Below, piece by piece: positions 47,260-57,793 of a stretch of DNA of 64,000 nt (position 1 is the first letter of the stretch; every line of letters begins with the position of its first letter). The notes under the pieces were generated by a model. It did no database searches and had not been told where the DNA came from. It saw nothing but the letters and a program-made list of their open reading frames with translations. The position numbers were made by a program, and so were the translations under genes. Source of the stretch: Zhongshania sp. R06B22 (GTDB lineage Bacteria; Pseudomonadota; Gammaproteobacteria; Pseudomonadales; Spongiibacteraceae); contig NZ_JBFRYB010000001.1 in assembly GCF_040892595.1 (NCBI RefSeq), positions 186,001 to 250,000 on the forward strand, in the 5' to 3' direction.

Positions 47260-47982
47260 TTAAGCCAAGGACTCTCGCTGAGCCGTCACTAGCTCGGCAA
47301 TACCTTTTTCGGCCAGATCCATCATCGCGTTCATTTCAGTGCGACTAAAAGTTGCACCTTCAGCAGTACCCTGCACCTCGATAACACCGCCCTTATCATC
47401 CATCACCACATTCATATCGGTTTCGGCTGTCGAATCTTCGGCGTAATCTAAGTCTAATACTGGCACACCTTGATACACACCAACTGAAATTGCCGCGACC
47501 TGCTGCAACAGCGGATTACCGCTAATCAAGCCATCTGCGCGCAATTTAGCAATCGCATCAGCTAGCGCAATATACGCACCGGTGATGGACGCGGTTCGCG
47601 TGCCGCCGTCAGCCTGAATGACATCGCAATCCAGATAAATGGTGTTCTCGCCCAACATAGTCAAATCAACCGCGGCACGCAGCGAGCGACCAATAAGACG
47701 CTGAATTTCTTGGGTGCGGCCGCTCTGCTTGCCCCGCGCTGCTTCTCGATCCATACGACTACCAGTGGAGCGTGGCAACATACCGTACTCCGCGGTAAGC
47801 CAACCTTGGCCCTTACCACGCAAGAAACCGGGCACACTGTTCTGCACCGACGCAGTACAAATAACTTTGGTATCCCCCATTTCAATTAAAACGGAACCCT
47901 CTGCGTGGCAGGTAAAATTACGACTAATCCGCACAGTACGCTTTTCATCGTAGGCGCGCTCACTCGGCCTTACTACAGTCAT
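47260..47982 (-). CDS. rph: Ribonuclease PH
   Basis: A 240-aa phosphorolytic 3'-5' exoribonuclease that trims tRNA and other RNA ends. The ATG at 47982, with AGGAG upstream, gives [19 protein letters not shown]; the frame upstream of it is not family-like. The phosphate-binding and catalytic segments (DRE near [56 protein letters not shown]) are intact. Divergent from yicC, the standard arrangement. Confidence 0.96.
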   Translation of the reverse strand: MTVVRPSERAYDEKRTVRISRNFTCHAEGSVLIEMGDTKVICTASVQNSVPGFLRGKGQGWLTAEYGMLPRSTGSRMDREAARGKQSGRTQEIQRLIGRSLRAAVDLTMLGENTIYLDCDVIQADGGTRTASITGAYIALADAIAKLRADGLISGNPLLQQVAAISVGVYQGVPVLDLDYAEDSTAETDMNVVMDDKGGVIEVQGTAEGATFSRTEMNAMMDLAEKGIAELVTAQRESLA

Positions 47983-48253
47983 ATTGCTCTCCTTTTTGAA
48001 GCCCACAGTATAACCGCTAGGCGTTGCCAACAGGTTAAAACACCGCACCAAGGTCAATATAAACTCGTCAATGCTTAGGCCCCCGCTAATATCCACACAC
48101 TTGTTAAAAGCACGCCTAGCAGCACACGAATGACCGACATGTGCCATTCTAGTAGTGATTTATCCCAGTATTTCCTGCCAGTAACTTTTCGCCTTCGCAG
48201 GCCATTTAGGCTTACACTATCTAAACTAAAATCAAAAAAAGCAGGGGAATCCT

Positions 48254-49120
48254 TTGACTACCAGCAGTATGACCGCCTTTGCCCACCAACGTTTTGACTA
48301 CCCTTGGGGCAGCGTCACTTGGGAACTACGTTCGGTTAATCACCGCTACCTAGAGCTATCATTTAAGTTACCAGAGAACTGGCGACAACTAGAACCCAGT
48401 CTGCGCGACGCACTTCGCAGCAAACTCCAGCGCGGCAAAGTTGAATGCGCATTGCGGGTGCAACAACACAGCCAGCAGCAAGATCTGCAACTCAATGACG
48501 AACTCGCCAATCAAATTTTAACCGCGGCAAACGGCCTTAAAACTCATATTGCCCACACCGCCCCCATTAACGTCTTGGAATTACTGCGCTGGCCCGGCGT
48601 ACTAGAACCACAAACCCTAGACAACGACGCCATAAGCAAACAACTAGTGGACGGCTTTAATACCGCGCTGGACGAACATATTGCCACCCGCCAGCGCGAA
48701 GGCAGCGCACTCGCCCAATTAATCGAACAACGCCTAGACACCATTGGAGATATCGTCACCGATATTCGCAGCAAAATGCCCAGCATTGTCATCGCCCAGC
48801 GCGACAAACTGCAGCAACGCCTCGCCGAACTCAAAGTTGAGCTCGACCCCAACCGCCTAGAAGCAGAAATTGCATTAATAGCGCAAAAGGCTGACGTAGA
48901 TGAAGAGCTAGACCGCCTAGATACCCACGTCAAAGAAGTGCGACGAGTCATTAAAAAAGGCGGCGCCAGCGGCCGACGCTTAGATTTCTTTATGCAGGAA
49001 CTCAACCGCGAAGCCAACACCTTGTCATCTAAAGCGGTGGTAGCGGAGAGCACACAGGCGGCGGTAGAGCTGAAGGTTTTAATAGAACAAATGCGAGAGC
49101 AGATCCAGAATATTGAGTAA
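48254..49120 (+). CDS. yicC: YicC-family endoribonuclease
   Basis: A 288-aa protein of the YicC family (E. coli YicC has endoribonuclease activity). It starts at TTG with AGGGGA upstream, giving MTTSSMTAFAHQRF. The N-terminal WELRSVNHRYLELSFKLPE and C-terminal DUF1732 region with SGRRLDFFMQELNREANTLSSK are conserved. Its last seven codons (EQIQNIE) are part of a direct repeat with 50670-50691, which suggests that the present 3' end was supplied by an integrated element; the protein is intact. Confidence 0.95.
   Translation: MTTSSMTAFAHQRFDYPWGSVTWELRSVNHRYLELSFKLPENWRQLEPSLRDALRSKLQRGKVECALRVQQHSQQQDLQLNDELANQILTAANGLKTHIAHTAPINVLELLRWPGVLEPQTLDNDAISKQLVDGFNTALDEHIATRQREGSALAQLIEQRLDTIGDIVTDIRSKMPSIVIAQRDKLQQRLAELKVELDPNRLEAEIALIAQKADVDEELDRLDTHVKEVRRVIKKGGASGRRLDFFMQELNREANTLSSKAVVAESTQAAVELKVLIEQMREQIQNIE
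49097..49118 (+). repeat. Left direct repeat at 3' end of yicC (att-like)
   Basis: 22 bp covering the last seven yicC codons plus the first stop base. It recurs at 50670-50691 with a single C/T difference that is synonymous in yicC (ATC/ATT). Homology stops sharply on both sides. Interpreted as one end (attL-like) of a collapsed integrative element. Confidence 0.7.
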
Positions 49121-49482
49121 GATTCTTGCTCAAGGGCGGACGGCCATTTGGAACGATGAGCTACCTGACGTTGCGCACCAGAACCACGCATTTAAGGCCA
49201 TTATATTCTTAAAAGAGCAAAGTGACGTTTGGCTGGAGTATCTCAACACTCCTTTTGCTCGTGACTATTTTGCGGGGTCGAACAAGCAGACAACCAACTT
49301 GGTATCCATTAATAAGACCCAGCTCCGAGGGCGCTTGATTGCCATACCACCAACAGACGAAAAACAGCATCGTCGCCAAAGTCGATCAACTGATGACCCT
49401 ATGCAACCAGCTCAAAGCCTGCCTGAAACGCGCCCAGTAAACCCAACTACATCTGACCGATGCGATGGTTGAAGAGGACTAA
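49119..49482 (+). pseudogene. hsdS: Remnant of type I restriction specificity subunit HsdS (3' part)
   Basis: The frame from the yicC junction encodes the end of a target-recognition domain (DVAHQNHAFKAIIFL, YLNTPFARDYFAGS, PPTDEKQHR). The expected continuation IVAKVDQLMTLCNQLKACL is found only after a frame change at CATCG (49368-49372), as if one of two tandem CATCG units was lost (5-nt deletion). An in-frame TAA at 49438-49440 then interrupts the conserved C-terminal conserved helix before TQLHLTDAMVEED, which ends at 49482. The 5' two-thirds, hsdM and hsdR are absent. Non-functional. Confidence 0.8.
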
Positions 49483-49486
49483 ACCG

Positions 49487-50392
49487 ATGAGTAAGGACGA
49501 GAAGTCAGACAAACAGCCTGCCGCGGAGGATCAACAACTTCCGCTGTTTGAATTCGATGCAAAAATCAAAGCACTAGCGCATCCACCAACAGCTGACGAG
49601 ATCGCCAAGGCTGAGAGGAGTCCGTTTAGCAGGCACATCGTCTATGTCGATGAGAGTGGCGATCACAACTTGCAAACCATCGATCAGAGTTACCCCATTT
49701 TCGTGCTGGCTTTTTGTGTGTTCCACAAACGCCACTACAGCGAAGCCATCGTACCGGCGCTGGAGAAATTCAAATTCAATCACTTTGGCCACGACCAAGT
49801 AGTGCTTCATGAAAACGAAATTCGGCGGCGAAAGGGGATGTTCAATATCTTCCAGAGCAGAGAGCATCAGCAGTCCTTCATGGATGAACTGACCGAAATT
49901 ATAGAGTTCAGCAACTTCATTTTGATCAGCGCTACGATCGATAAACGCTCCCTCAGCAAGCAAAGTGCATCCGACAACGCCTATCACATAGCTCTAAGAA
50001 TGTGCATGGAAACGCTTTATGAGTTCTTGCAGGAAAAAGGCGAACACGAAAAGAAGACCCATATCGTCGTTGAGTGCAGAGGTAGCAAGGAAGACGCCGA
50101 GCTGGAGCTAGAGTTTCGCAGAATCTGTGACGGCAACAACCGTATGGGTATCTCACTACCTTTCGAGATTCTCTTTGCCGATAAGAAGGTGATGTCTTCA
50201 GGGCTGCAGCTCGCCGATTTAGTTGCTCGACCGATTGGCCTCAAGACATTGAGGCCAGAGCAAAACAATCGAGCCTTCGAGGTACTGAAGAAGAAATTCT
50301 ACTGTGACGGGGGGCGCGAAGAGGTGGGTAAGAACTATGAAGGGCTAGGCATGAAAATTTTCCCTACCCCAAACAGCGAAAAACCCCGATGA
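49487..50392 (+). CDS. DUF3800 domain protein
   Basis: A 301-aa protein whose core begins YVDESGDHN, the DUF3800 signature with acidic residues of an RNase H-like fold; further conserved positions include VECRGSKEDAELE and SSGLQLADLVARPIG (the usual LQxADLxA motif). The frame is complete. The ATG at 49487, with AGAGGA upstream, lies 4 bp after the end of the hsdS remnant, so the two once formed an operon. DUF3800 genes often ride with restriction systems and mobile islands; biochemical role unknown. Confidence 0.85.
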   Translation: MSKDEKSDKQPAAEDQQLPLFEFDAKIKALAHPPTADEIAKAERSPFSRHIVYVDESGDHNLQTIDQSYPIFVLAFCVFHKRHYSEAIVPALEKFKFNHFGHDQVVLHENEIRRRKGMFNIFQSREHQQSFMDELTEIIEFSNFILISATIDKRSLSKQSASDNAYHIALRMCMETLYEFLQEKGEHEKKTHIVVECRGSKEDAELELEFRRICDGNNRMGISLPFEILFADKKVMSSGLQLADLVARPIGLKTLRPEQNNRAFEVLKKKFYCDGGREEVGKNYEGLGMKIFPTPNSEKPR

Positions 50393-50669
50393 AACCACCG
50401 AGGTTGTAACGCCGACCGGGTCTGCCCAATCCACTTGCGATGAATTATAGAGTATTTGCCCTCTATTGCAAGTTTAAAGCCCGCAAAATCTTTATCCTTC
50501 TCCTTCGGAACTACTCTCAATCCAGGTATCAGTTAAGTTAGGAGTCGCACTCTGTCGGGCGATATTAGCCTAACTGGCAGACCCAAGCTAATCGGTGGGC
50601 ATAGAGGGACTCCAAGTAAAAAATCACCCATAATATCCTGATATATAATTATACTAAGTTGTGCTCTAT
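50393..50669. other. Non-coding right part of the yicC islet
   Basis: No open frame with a ribosome site was found between the DUF3800 stop and the right direct repeat. The stretch contains a 7-bp inverted repeat, AGTTAGG (50536-50542) and CCTAACT (50569-50575), separated by 26 nt. No integrase relic was recognisable. Confidence 0.5.
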
Positions 50670-50691
50670 GAGCAGATTCAGAATATTGAGT
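50670..50691 (+). repeat. Right direct repeat of yicC 3' end (att-like)
   Basis: Near-identical copy of 49097-49118. Followed by GA it still encodes EQIQNIE and a TGA stop in the yicC frame, as expected if this is the original yicC terminus displaced by an insertion. Confidence 0.7.
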
Positions 50692-51739
<1,048 letters not shown>

Positions 51740-51822
51740 GCGCTGGCTATTTGTTAAACTAAGCCCCCATTAACAGCGCGCGATTTGTGCGCTGATTTTA
51801 TTTAGTCCGCAGGATACACATC

Positions 51823-52086
51823 ATGGCCCGAATTACTGTAGAAGACTGCCTACAAGCCGTCGATAACCGCTTTGAATTAGTTATGGTTGCAAGCAAGCGC
51901 GCCCACGCACTGGCTACTGGCGGCAAAGAAGCACGGGTTCCAGAAGAGGGCGACAAACCAACTGTTATTGCCTTGCGTGAACTGGCTGAAGGCAAAATTA
52001 CTCGCGAAGAAGTGATGGCGGCGAATCCTACTGCAGAAGACCAGGAATTAGATCTGAGCGCTGAGCTAGGCGCTAGCTCACTGTAA
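51823..52086 (+). CDS. rpoZ: RNA polymerase omega subunit
   Basis: An 87-aa omega subunit ([20 protein letters not shown]) that helps RNA polymerase assembly and, in proteobacteria, forms one (p)ppGpp site. 83 bp after gmk and 22 bp before spoT. Confidence 0.98.
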   Translation: MARITVEDCLQAVDNRFELVMVASKRAHALATGGKEARVPEEGDKPTVIALRELAEGKITREEVMAANPTAEDQELDLSAELGASSL

Positions 52087-52108
52087 CTCTGCGTCTATAG
52101 GGGCGCCA

Positions 52109-54292
52109 ATGCATCAATACAGTTTTTTCAATCCAAGTTACGGCAAGAAAGAGCCGGCCGGATCGATTGACGCCCTTGCAAAATCTCTTGCCGACTACCT
52201 CTCGCCTGACCAGATAAAGCAGGTTAAGCGGGCCTATTATTACGCTGAACAAGCCCACGAAGGTCAAAATCGCCGCAGCGGTGAAGCCTACGTCACCCAT
52301 CCATTAGCTGTAGCCACTATCCTGTCTGAAATGCATATGGACGCCCAAAGTTTAATGGCGGCCATGCTCCATGACGTCATTGAAGATACCAGCGTGACCA
52401 AGCAGGGCCTCAGCGATCAGTTTGGCGATGTGGTAGCAGAGCTGGTTGACGGTGTATCTAAGCTGACCCGTATCGAGTTTCAATCTAAGGCCGAGCAACA
52501 GGCAGAGAACTTCCAGAAAATGGCTTTGGCCATGGCGAAGGACATTCGTGTCATCTTGGTAAAACTCGCAGACCGCCTGCACAATATGCGCACCCTCGGG
52601 GCGATGCCCGCCGAAAAGCGCCGTCGCATTGCCCGCGAGACCCTCGAGATTTACGCCCCCATTGCGCAACGTTTAGGCATGCACAATATTCGTGTTGAAT
52701 TTGAAGACCTGGGTTTTATGTCTACGCATCCCATGCGTGCCCGGCGTATTCGCAAAGCGATTACCACCCGCTTCGGTGATCGAAATAAGACCATCTCAAG
52801 CATTCGCGAAAACATTGAAAATTGCCTGACAGAGGAAGGCCACACCGCCAATGTGATTGGCCGTGAAAAACACTTGTTTAGCATTTACACCAAGATGCGC
52901 AACAAACGGAAGTCCCTAAAAGAGATTATGGATCTCTATGCGTTTCGCATTGTGGTTGACTCCGTTGACTCCTGCTACCGAGTTTTAGGTTGCGTACACA
53001 GCCTATATAAGCCCGTGCCGGGACAATTCAAAGACTATATCGCTATTCCCAAGGCAAACGGCTATCAGTCTTTGCACACGGTGCTGTTCGGTATGGAAGG
53101 TGTGCCCATTGAAATTCAAATCCGCACCCACGATATGGAAGAAATGGCCAATAACGGTATTGCCGCACATTGGCGATACAAGTCTAACGATCAAGAACCA
53201 AAGCGTAATTCCAGCCATGCCCGCGCTCGTCTATGGGTACAAGGCTTACTGGAAATGCAGGAGCGCGCTGGCGACTCCCTGGAATTTATCGAGAACGTCA
53301 AAATCGATTTATTCCCCGATGAGGTCTATGTCTTCACCCCCCGTGGCGACATTATGGAATTACCTGCAGGCGCCACCGCGGTTGATTTTGCCTACGCAGT
53401 CCACAGTGACATTGGCAATAGCTGCGTGGCCTGCCGCATAAATCGCCGTTTAGCGCCATTGTCGGAAACCCTGGAAAGCGGGCAGACCGTTGAAGTGATC
53501 ACCACACCAGGCGCGCAGCCCAATCCCGCGTGGTTACAATTTGTCGTTACTGCCAAGGCCCGCACGGGTATTCGCCACTACCTTAAATATCAGCGCAAAA
53601 CTGAGGCGGTTAGCCTTGGCCACCGTATGCTAGAGCGCGCCCTAGCCAGCATGGATGAAAATCTAGCTGATCTAGACGACAAGTACTTAATACAACTGGT
53701 GGACTCCACCCACGCCAAGTCGACCGACAACATATACGAACAAATTGGGATGGGTAACCGCGTTGCGTACTTAACTGCCCGCCAATTGATTAACTTGCGT
53801 GATGAAATTCGCGATGGCGACGAAAAGTTGCGTGCGCCACTAACCCGACAATCCATGGTTATTCACGGCACTGAAGGATTCCTGGTTAACTTTGCTCGCT
53901 GCTGCTACCCCATCCCCGGCGACCATATTGTCGGCATAGTCAGCTCTGAAAAAGGCGTGGTGGTGCACTGCGAAAACTGTCACAACAGCATTGAACTTAG
54001 CAGCCAACCAGAACGCGTGGTACCACTGAGCTGGGCCGAAAATATCGACCGCGACTTCTCTGTGGAAATGAAGGTCGAGATTTCCAAACAGCGCGGTATT
54101 ATTGCGGTGCTGGCAACCCGCGTAAATGGCGCCGACGGCAGTATCGAGAAAATTAGCGTAGAAGAAGAAAACCCAAAAATCAGCACGATCCATCTTATCG
54201 TTGGGGTGCGCTCGCGGGTGCATTTAGCCAATGTGATGCGCCGAGTTCGCAACATCCCAGCCGTTATCAAAGTCACCAGAGAGCGCAATTAA
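52109..54292 (+). CDS. spoT: Bifunctional (p)ppGpp synthetase/hydrolase SpoT
   Basis: A 727-aa stringent-response enzyme. The HD hydrolase domain is intact (THPLAVATIL and the catalytic MLHDVIEDTSVT), so it can degrade (p)ppGpp. The synthetase domain follows (about 230-350, with KDYIAIPKANGYQSLHTV), then TGS (VYVFTPRGDIMELPAGATAV), the helical and zinc-finger-like region (RCCYPIPGDHIVG with nearby HCENCHN) and a C-terminal ACT domain. Whether synthetase activity is retained cannot be settled by eye. Confidence 0.97.
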   Translation: MHQYSFFNPSYGKKEPAGSIDALAKSLADYLSPDQIKQVKRAYYYAEQAHEGQNRRSGEAYVTHPLAVATILSEMHMDAQSLMAAMLHDVIEDTSVTKQGLSDQFGDVVAELVDGVSKLTRIEFQSKAEQQAENFQKMALAMAKDIRVILVKLADRLHNMRTLGAMPAEKRRRIARETLEIYAPIAQRLGMHNIRVEFEDLGFMSTHPMRARRIRKAITTRFGDRNKTISSIRENIENCLTEEGHTANVIGREKHLFSIYTKMRNKRKSLKEIMDLYAFRIVVDSVDSCYRVLGCVHSLYKPVPGQFKDYIAIPKANGYQSLHTVLFGMEGVPIEIQIRTHDMEEMANNGIAAHWRYKSNDQEPKRNSSHARARLWVQGLLEMQERAGDSLEFIENVKIDLFPDEVYVFTPRGDIMELPAGATAVDFAYAVHSDIGNSCVACRINRRLAPLSETLESGQTVEVITTPGAQPNPAWLQFVVTAKARTGIRHYLKYQRKTEAVSLGHRMLERALASMDENLADLDDKYLIQLVDSTHAKSTDNIYEQIGMGNRVAYLTARQLINLRDEIRDGDEKLRAPLTRQSMVIHGTEGFLVNFARCCYPIPGDHIVGIVSSEKGVVVHCENCHNSIELSSQPERVVPLSWAENIDRDFSVEMKVEISKQRGIIAVLATRVNGADGSIEKISVEEENPKISTIHLIVGVRSRVHLANVMRRVRNIPAVIKVTRERN

Positions 54293-54344
54293 CACCATCA
54301 AGCCGCCTCACTCCCATTTTATTACACCTTGTAAGGACAACACT

Positions 54345-54728
54345 GTGAGTAACAAAGAAATCATTGCAACGAATAATGCCCCACAAGCTATTGGCCCCTA
54401 CTCCCAAGCCGTTAAAGTCGGTAACACCGTGTATTTATCCGGTCAAATACCGCTTATTCCCGACACCATGGAAATGATTGAAGGCGGTATTACCGAGCAG
54501 GCAACACAGGTATTTAAAAACCTGTCAGCCGTGGCCGAAGCTGCGGGTGGCAGCTTAAACGATGCTGCCAAAGTGAATATTTCACTAACGGATCTTGGCG
54601 AGTTCACGCAGGTAAACGAGGTCATGATGCAGTATTTTAGCCACCCTTACCCAGCTCGGGCCTGCGTGCAAATTGCCGCGCTACCGCGCGGCGCGATGAT
54701 TGAAGTGGAAGTGATTTTAGCGCTGTAA
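54345..54728 (+). CDS. ridA: RidA-family 2-iminobutanoate/2-iminopropanoate deaminase
   Basis: A 127-aa YjgF/RidA protein that hydrolyses reactive enamine/imine intermediates from PLP enzymes such as threonine dehydratase. The family signature RACVQIAALPRGAMIEVEVI includes the catalytic arginine. GTG start with AAGGA upstream. Placement after spoT is conserved in gammaproteobacteria. Confidence 0.95.
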   Translation: MSNKEIIATNNAPQAIGPYSQAVKVGNTVYLSGQIPLIPDTMEMIEGGITEQATQVFKNLSAVAEAAGGSLNDAAKVNISLTDLGEFTQVNEVMMQYFSHPYPARACVQIAALPRGAMIEVEVILAL

Positions 54729-54760
54729 GTAATGCCCGCCTGATTAAGCTCCACAGTAGC

Positions 54761-54786
54761 GCTGGCCGATAACACCCTCGGCCAGC
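54761..54786. terminator. Hairpin between convergent ridA and SDR gene
   Basis: GCTGGCCGA (54761-54769) and TCGGCCAGC (54778-54786) form a perfect 9-bp GC-rich stem with an 8-nt loop between two converging genes. No T tract follows on either strand, so it may need Rho. Confidence 0.45.
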
Positions 54787-54796
54787 TCCCACTTTA

Positions 54797-55660
54797 CTAT
54801 GCTTTTAATTTACGCCATTCATTTAACACCGGCACAAAGCCCTGTCTGAATGTTGGATATTTCATTTGGTAGCCGCTGTCGCGCAAGCGTTTATTGGAAC
54901 AGCGTTTACTGCCGGCACGAGTCACTGGCTGACCGTTACCCGCGTAAACCACGCCCAGCTCCGCCGCCAACCACGCTTGAACATCTTGGATACTTGCCGG
55001 CTCGTCATCCACACCAACGTAGCAGCTTGCTATCGACGCTTGATCTTCAACTAGATCGATCAAGTGGCTAAGAAATCCAACACAATCGTCCCGATGAATT
55101 CTATTACTGTAATGCAGCGGCTCCGGCGGCGCGCAATCCCCATCGATTACCTTGTTCAGCATCTGCAAACGCCCAGTGCCATAAATACCACCAAAGCGGA
55201 TATTCGAATACGGCCATCCAGTGGCTGCGACGGCGCGCTCGGCACGCAGCAGACTCTGCCCCGAAAAACGACTGGGCTCAGTGGCACTTTGTTCATCTAT
55301 CCATTCATTATTGGCTTGCGCGTACACCCCGGTACTGGAGACAAACAACACCAAACGCGGAGGCTCAGCCATCGCCGCGAGTAAATTATTAAGCCCTTCT
55401 TCAAATATCGCCCGGTAGCCTTCCGCGCCATTGCCTGCGGGCGTTAAGGTAATCACCACATAGTCTGCCCGCAAGGGAGCCAAGTTTGCTAAGCTTTGCG
55501 GACTGCACACATCTGCCGCCAATGGCGTGATACCGGCCGCCAGCTTGTCAGTATTTCGGCGCATACCCTGTACACACCAGCCACGCGCCAGATAGATTTC
55601 TGCCAAGCCATTACCAATATCACCACAACCCACAATTAAAAGTGATTTTTGCTCATTCAT
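54797..55660 (-). CDS. NAD(P)-binding SDR/epimerase-like protein (YeeZ type)
   Basis: A 287-aa extended short-chain dehydrogenase with the Rossmann start LLIVGCGDIGNGLAEIYLARGW. The usual YxxxK is not evident in its standard spacing, as in other YeeZ-type members, so the reaction is unknown. The ATG at 55660, with GAGGA upstream, is chosen over a TTG at 55666. Divergent from the quinone oxidoreductase gene. Confidence 0.8.
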   Translation of the reverse strand: MNEQKSLLIVGCGDIGNGLAEIYLARGWCVQGMRRNTDKLAAGITPLAADVCSPQSLANLAPLRADYVVITLTPAGNGAEGYRAIFEEGLNNLLAAMAEPPRLVLFVSSTGVYAQANNEWIDEQSATEPSRFSGQSLLRAERAVAATGWPYSNIRFGGIYGTGRLQMLNKVIDGDCAPPEPLHYSNRIHRDDCVGFLSHLIDLVEDQASIASCYVGVDDEPASIQDVQAWLAAELGVVYAGNGQPVTRAGSKRCSNKRLRDSGYQMKYPTFRQGFVPVLNEWRKLKA

Positions 55661-55783
55661 GCCCAAGTGTCCTCTGCTGTGAATGCCGCCTCGAGTCGGT
55701 CATAATCGATGTTAAGAGGCGGATCATCGCCGCTTTATAAATCCTGCGCCGATCTTAGCATTTTAATAATCACGAGGACGACC

Positions 55784-56773
55784 ATGACTACGCCCGCGAC
55801 CCGACGAATTGTTAGCGTGAACAAAGAAGATCACAGCCTGAGTATCGCCACGGAAGCGATGCCCAGCCCAGCCGCAAATGAAGTCCTAATTAAAGTAACG
55901 GCCGCGGGCATAAACCGGCCCGACCTTATGCAGCGCTACGGCCTATACCCAGCACCTAGTAATGCTAGCCCGGTATTGGGCTTAGAGGTCGCGGGTGAAG
56001 TCATTGCCGTTGGCAGCGATGTTCGCCGCTGGAAAGCCGGCGACCTAGTTTGCGCCCTGTGCAATGGCGGTGGCTACGCCGACTATACCGTCGCACCGGC
56101 CAGCCAATGTCTACCGATTCCCCAGGGTGTCACAACTCGAGACGCCGCGGCATTACCAGAAGCGCTGTTTACGGTTTGGCATAATGTGTTTCAACGCGCC
56201 AATTTAAAGGCCGGTGAAAACTTTTTGGTTCACGGCGGCAGCAGTGGCATTGGCACAACCGCCATTCAACTTGCCAGCGCCGTTGGCGCCCACGTTTACA
56301 CCACCGCAGGTAGCGCCGAAAAATGCGCGGCCTGTGAAGAGTTAGGTGCGATTAAAGCCATAAATTATAAAACTGACGACTTTGCCCTCGCACTGGCAGA
56401 CACCCCAAACCGCAAAGGCATGGATGTCATTTTAGATATGGTGGGCGGCGATTATGTGCAGAGAGACATTAACCTCGCCGCCGAAGATGGCCGCATCGTA
56501 TTTATCGCCTTTCAAAGCGGCTTTAGCGCCGACATTAATTTCCTGCCGGTACTAATGAAGCGGCTTACCATTACTGCGTCTACCCTGCGCGCGCAAAGTG
56601 GCGAGCAGAAGGCAAAAATGGCAGCCGAAATTGAAGAGCGCGTTTATCCGCTAATCGCAGCAGGCAAATTTTCTCCGCTCATAGACAAGGTGTTTCGCTT
56701 TGAGGACATTACTGAGGCCCATGCACGCATGGAGGGTGGCGAACACATCGGAAAAATTCTGATCACGTTTTAA
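55784..56773 (+). CDS. NAD(P)H quinone oxidoreductase, PIG3 family
   Basis: A 329-aa zinc-less medium-chain reductase. The N-terminal GroES-like domain (ITAAGINRPDLMQRYGLYP pattern) is followed by the NADPH-binding FLVHGGSSGIGTTAIQLA. Resembles the PIG3/QorA group that reduces quinones or enals, giving a possible link to the neighbouring oxyR. The ATG at 55784, with GAGG upstream, is preferred to the longer open frame. Confidence 0.88.
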   Translation: MTTPATRRIVSVNKEDHSLSIATEAMPSPAANEVLIKVTAAGINRPDLMQRYGLYPAPSNASPVLGLEVAGEVIAVGSDVRRWKAGDLVCALCNGGGYADYTVAPASQCLPIPQGVTTRDAAALPEALFTVWHNVFQRANLKAGENFLVHGGSSGIGTTAIQLASAVGAHVYTTAGSAEKCAACEELGAIKAINYKTDDFALALADTPNRKGMDVILDMVGGDYVQRDINLAAEDGRIVFIAFQSGFSADINFLPVLMKRLTITASTLRAQSGEQKAKMAAEIEERVYPLIAAGKFSPLIDKVFRFEDITEAHARMEGGEHIGKILITF

Positions 56774-56866
56774 ACGACGCATCAGAGTGCTCAGCTAGCA
56801 TTGCCTTTCGCAATCGAGAATGTACTATTAAGCGCCATAGCGCTTGGCTATTGAACTGGATAATTT

Positions 56867-57793
56867 ATGACCTTGACCGAATTGCGCTACATTCTCGCCT
56901 TAAAAGATACCGGCCACTTTGGTAGAGCCGCCGAGAAGTGCTTTGTCAGTCAACCCACCCTCAGTGTCGCTATTAAGAAGTTAGAAGACGAACTCGATAT
57001 TCCACTGTTTGAGCGCAGCCGTGGCCAAGTACAGACCACCCCCGTTGGCGAGCAGGTTATTCAGCAGGCAAGAATTGTCCTCGAACAGGCCAATCATATT
57101 CGCGAGCTGGCCAATCAAGGCAGGGACCCTCTAGGCACACCCTTGGCAATAGGCGCCATTCATACCGTTGGTCCCTATCTGTATCCGCGCTGCATTCCTC
57201 TGATTCGCGAACACGCGCCAGAGATGCCGCTGTATATAGAAGAGAATTTAACCGCGGTACTACGGGAAAAATTACGCGCCTCAACATTAGACGCCATTAT
57301 TGTTGCGCTGCCGTTTAACGAAAGCGATGTGGTCACCCAGCCACTGTACGAAGAGCCCTTTGTGGTGTTGTTACCCAGCGACCACCCTTTGGCCAAAAAA
57401 TCTGCCTTGCATCACGATGATCTCGTTGACGAAAATGTGCTGCTATTGGGCGAAGGCCACTGCTTCCGCGACCAAGTCATGGCCGCCTGCCCTGGCCTGA
57501 GTAAAACCTTTGCCAATGGCGATCGCCTGCTGCAATCGGTTGTAGAGGGAAGCTCATTAGAGACGCTAAAACACATGGTGGTGTCTAAACTTGGCATTAC
57601 AATATTACCGCTGTCGGCGGCACAAGTTGCACCCTATGGCGACGGCGTATTGTGCACGCGGCCCTTTGCCAATCCGCCAAGCCGCACTGTTGCGCTGGCG
57701 TGGCGCGCTAGCTTCCCTCGTCATCAGGCCGTCGCTGTTATTAGCAAGGCGATAAAAGCCACTGCGCCCGCCTTCGCGGCCAGCGCAGACTAA
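56867..57793 (+). CDS. oxyR: Hydrogen peroxide-sensing regulator OxyR
   Basis: A 308-aa LysR-type activator. The N-terminal HTH (FGRAAEKCFVSQPTLSVAIK) and effector domain are typical. The redox pair is visible in GHCFRDQVMAACPG: two cysteines nine residues apart, equivalent to E. coli Cys199 and Cys208. The stop TAATG overlaps the recG start by one base, so oxyR and recG are coupled, a common pairing in pseudomonads. Confidence 0.95.
   Translation: MTLTELRYILALKDTGHFGRAAEKCFVSQPTLSVAIKKLEDELDIPLFERSRGQVQTTPVGEQVIQQARIVLEQANHIRELANQGRDPLGTPLAIGAIHTVGPYLYPRCIPLIREHAPEMPLYIEENLTAVLREKLRASTLDAIIVALPFNESDVVTQPLYEEPFVVLLPSDHPLAKKSALHHDDLVDENVLLLGEGHCFRDQVMAACPGLSKTFANGDRLLQSVVEGSSLETLKHMVVSKLGITILPLSAAQVAPYGDGVLCTRPFANPPSRTVALAWRASFPRHQAVAVISKAIKATAPAFAASAD

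Noticed and set aside
47983..48147. Upstream extension of rph
   Set aside because: RNase PH starts near [15 protein letters not shown], with AGGAG correctly placed; the extension is not family-like.
49119..50392. Functional type I restriction-modification system
   Set aside because: hsdR and hsdM are absent, and the hsdS remnant is truncated, frameshifted and interrupted by a stop.
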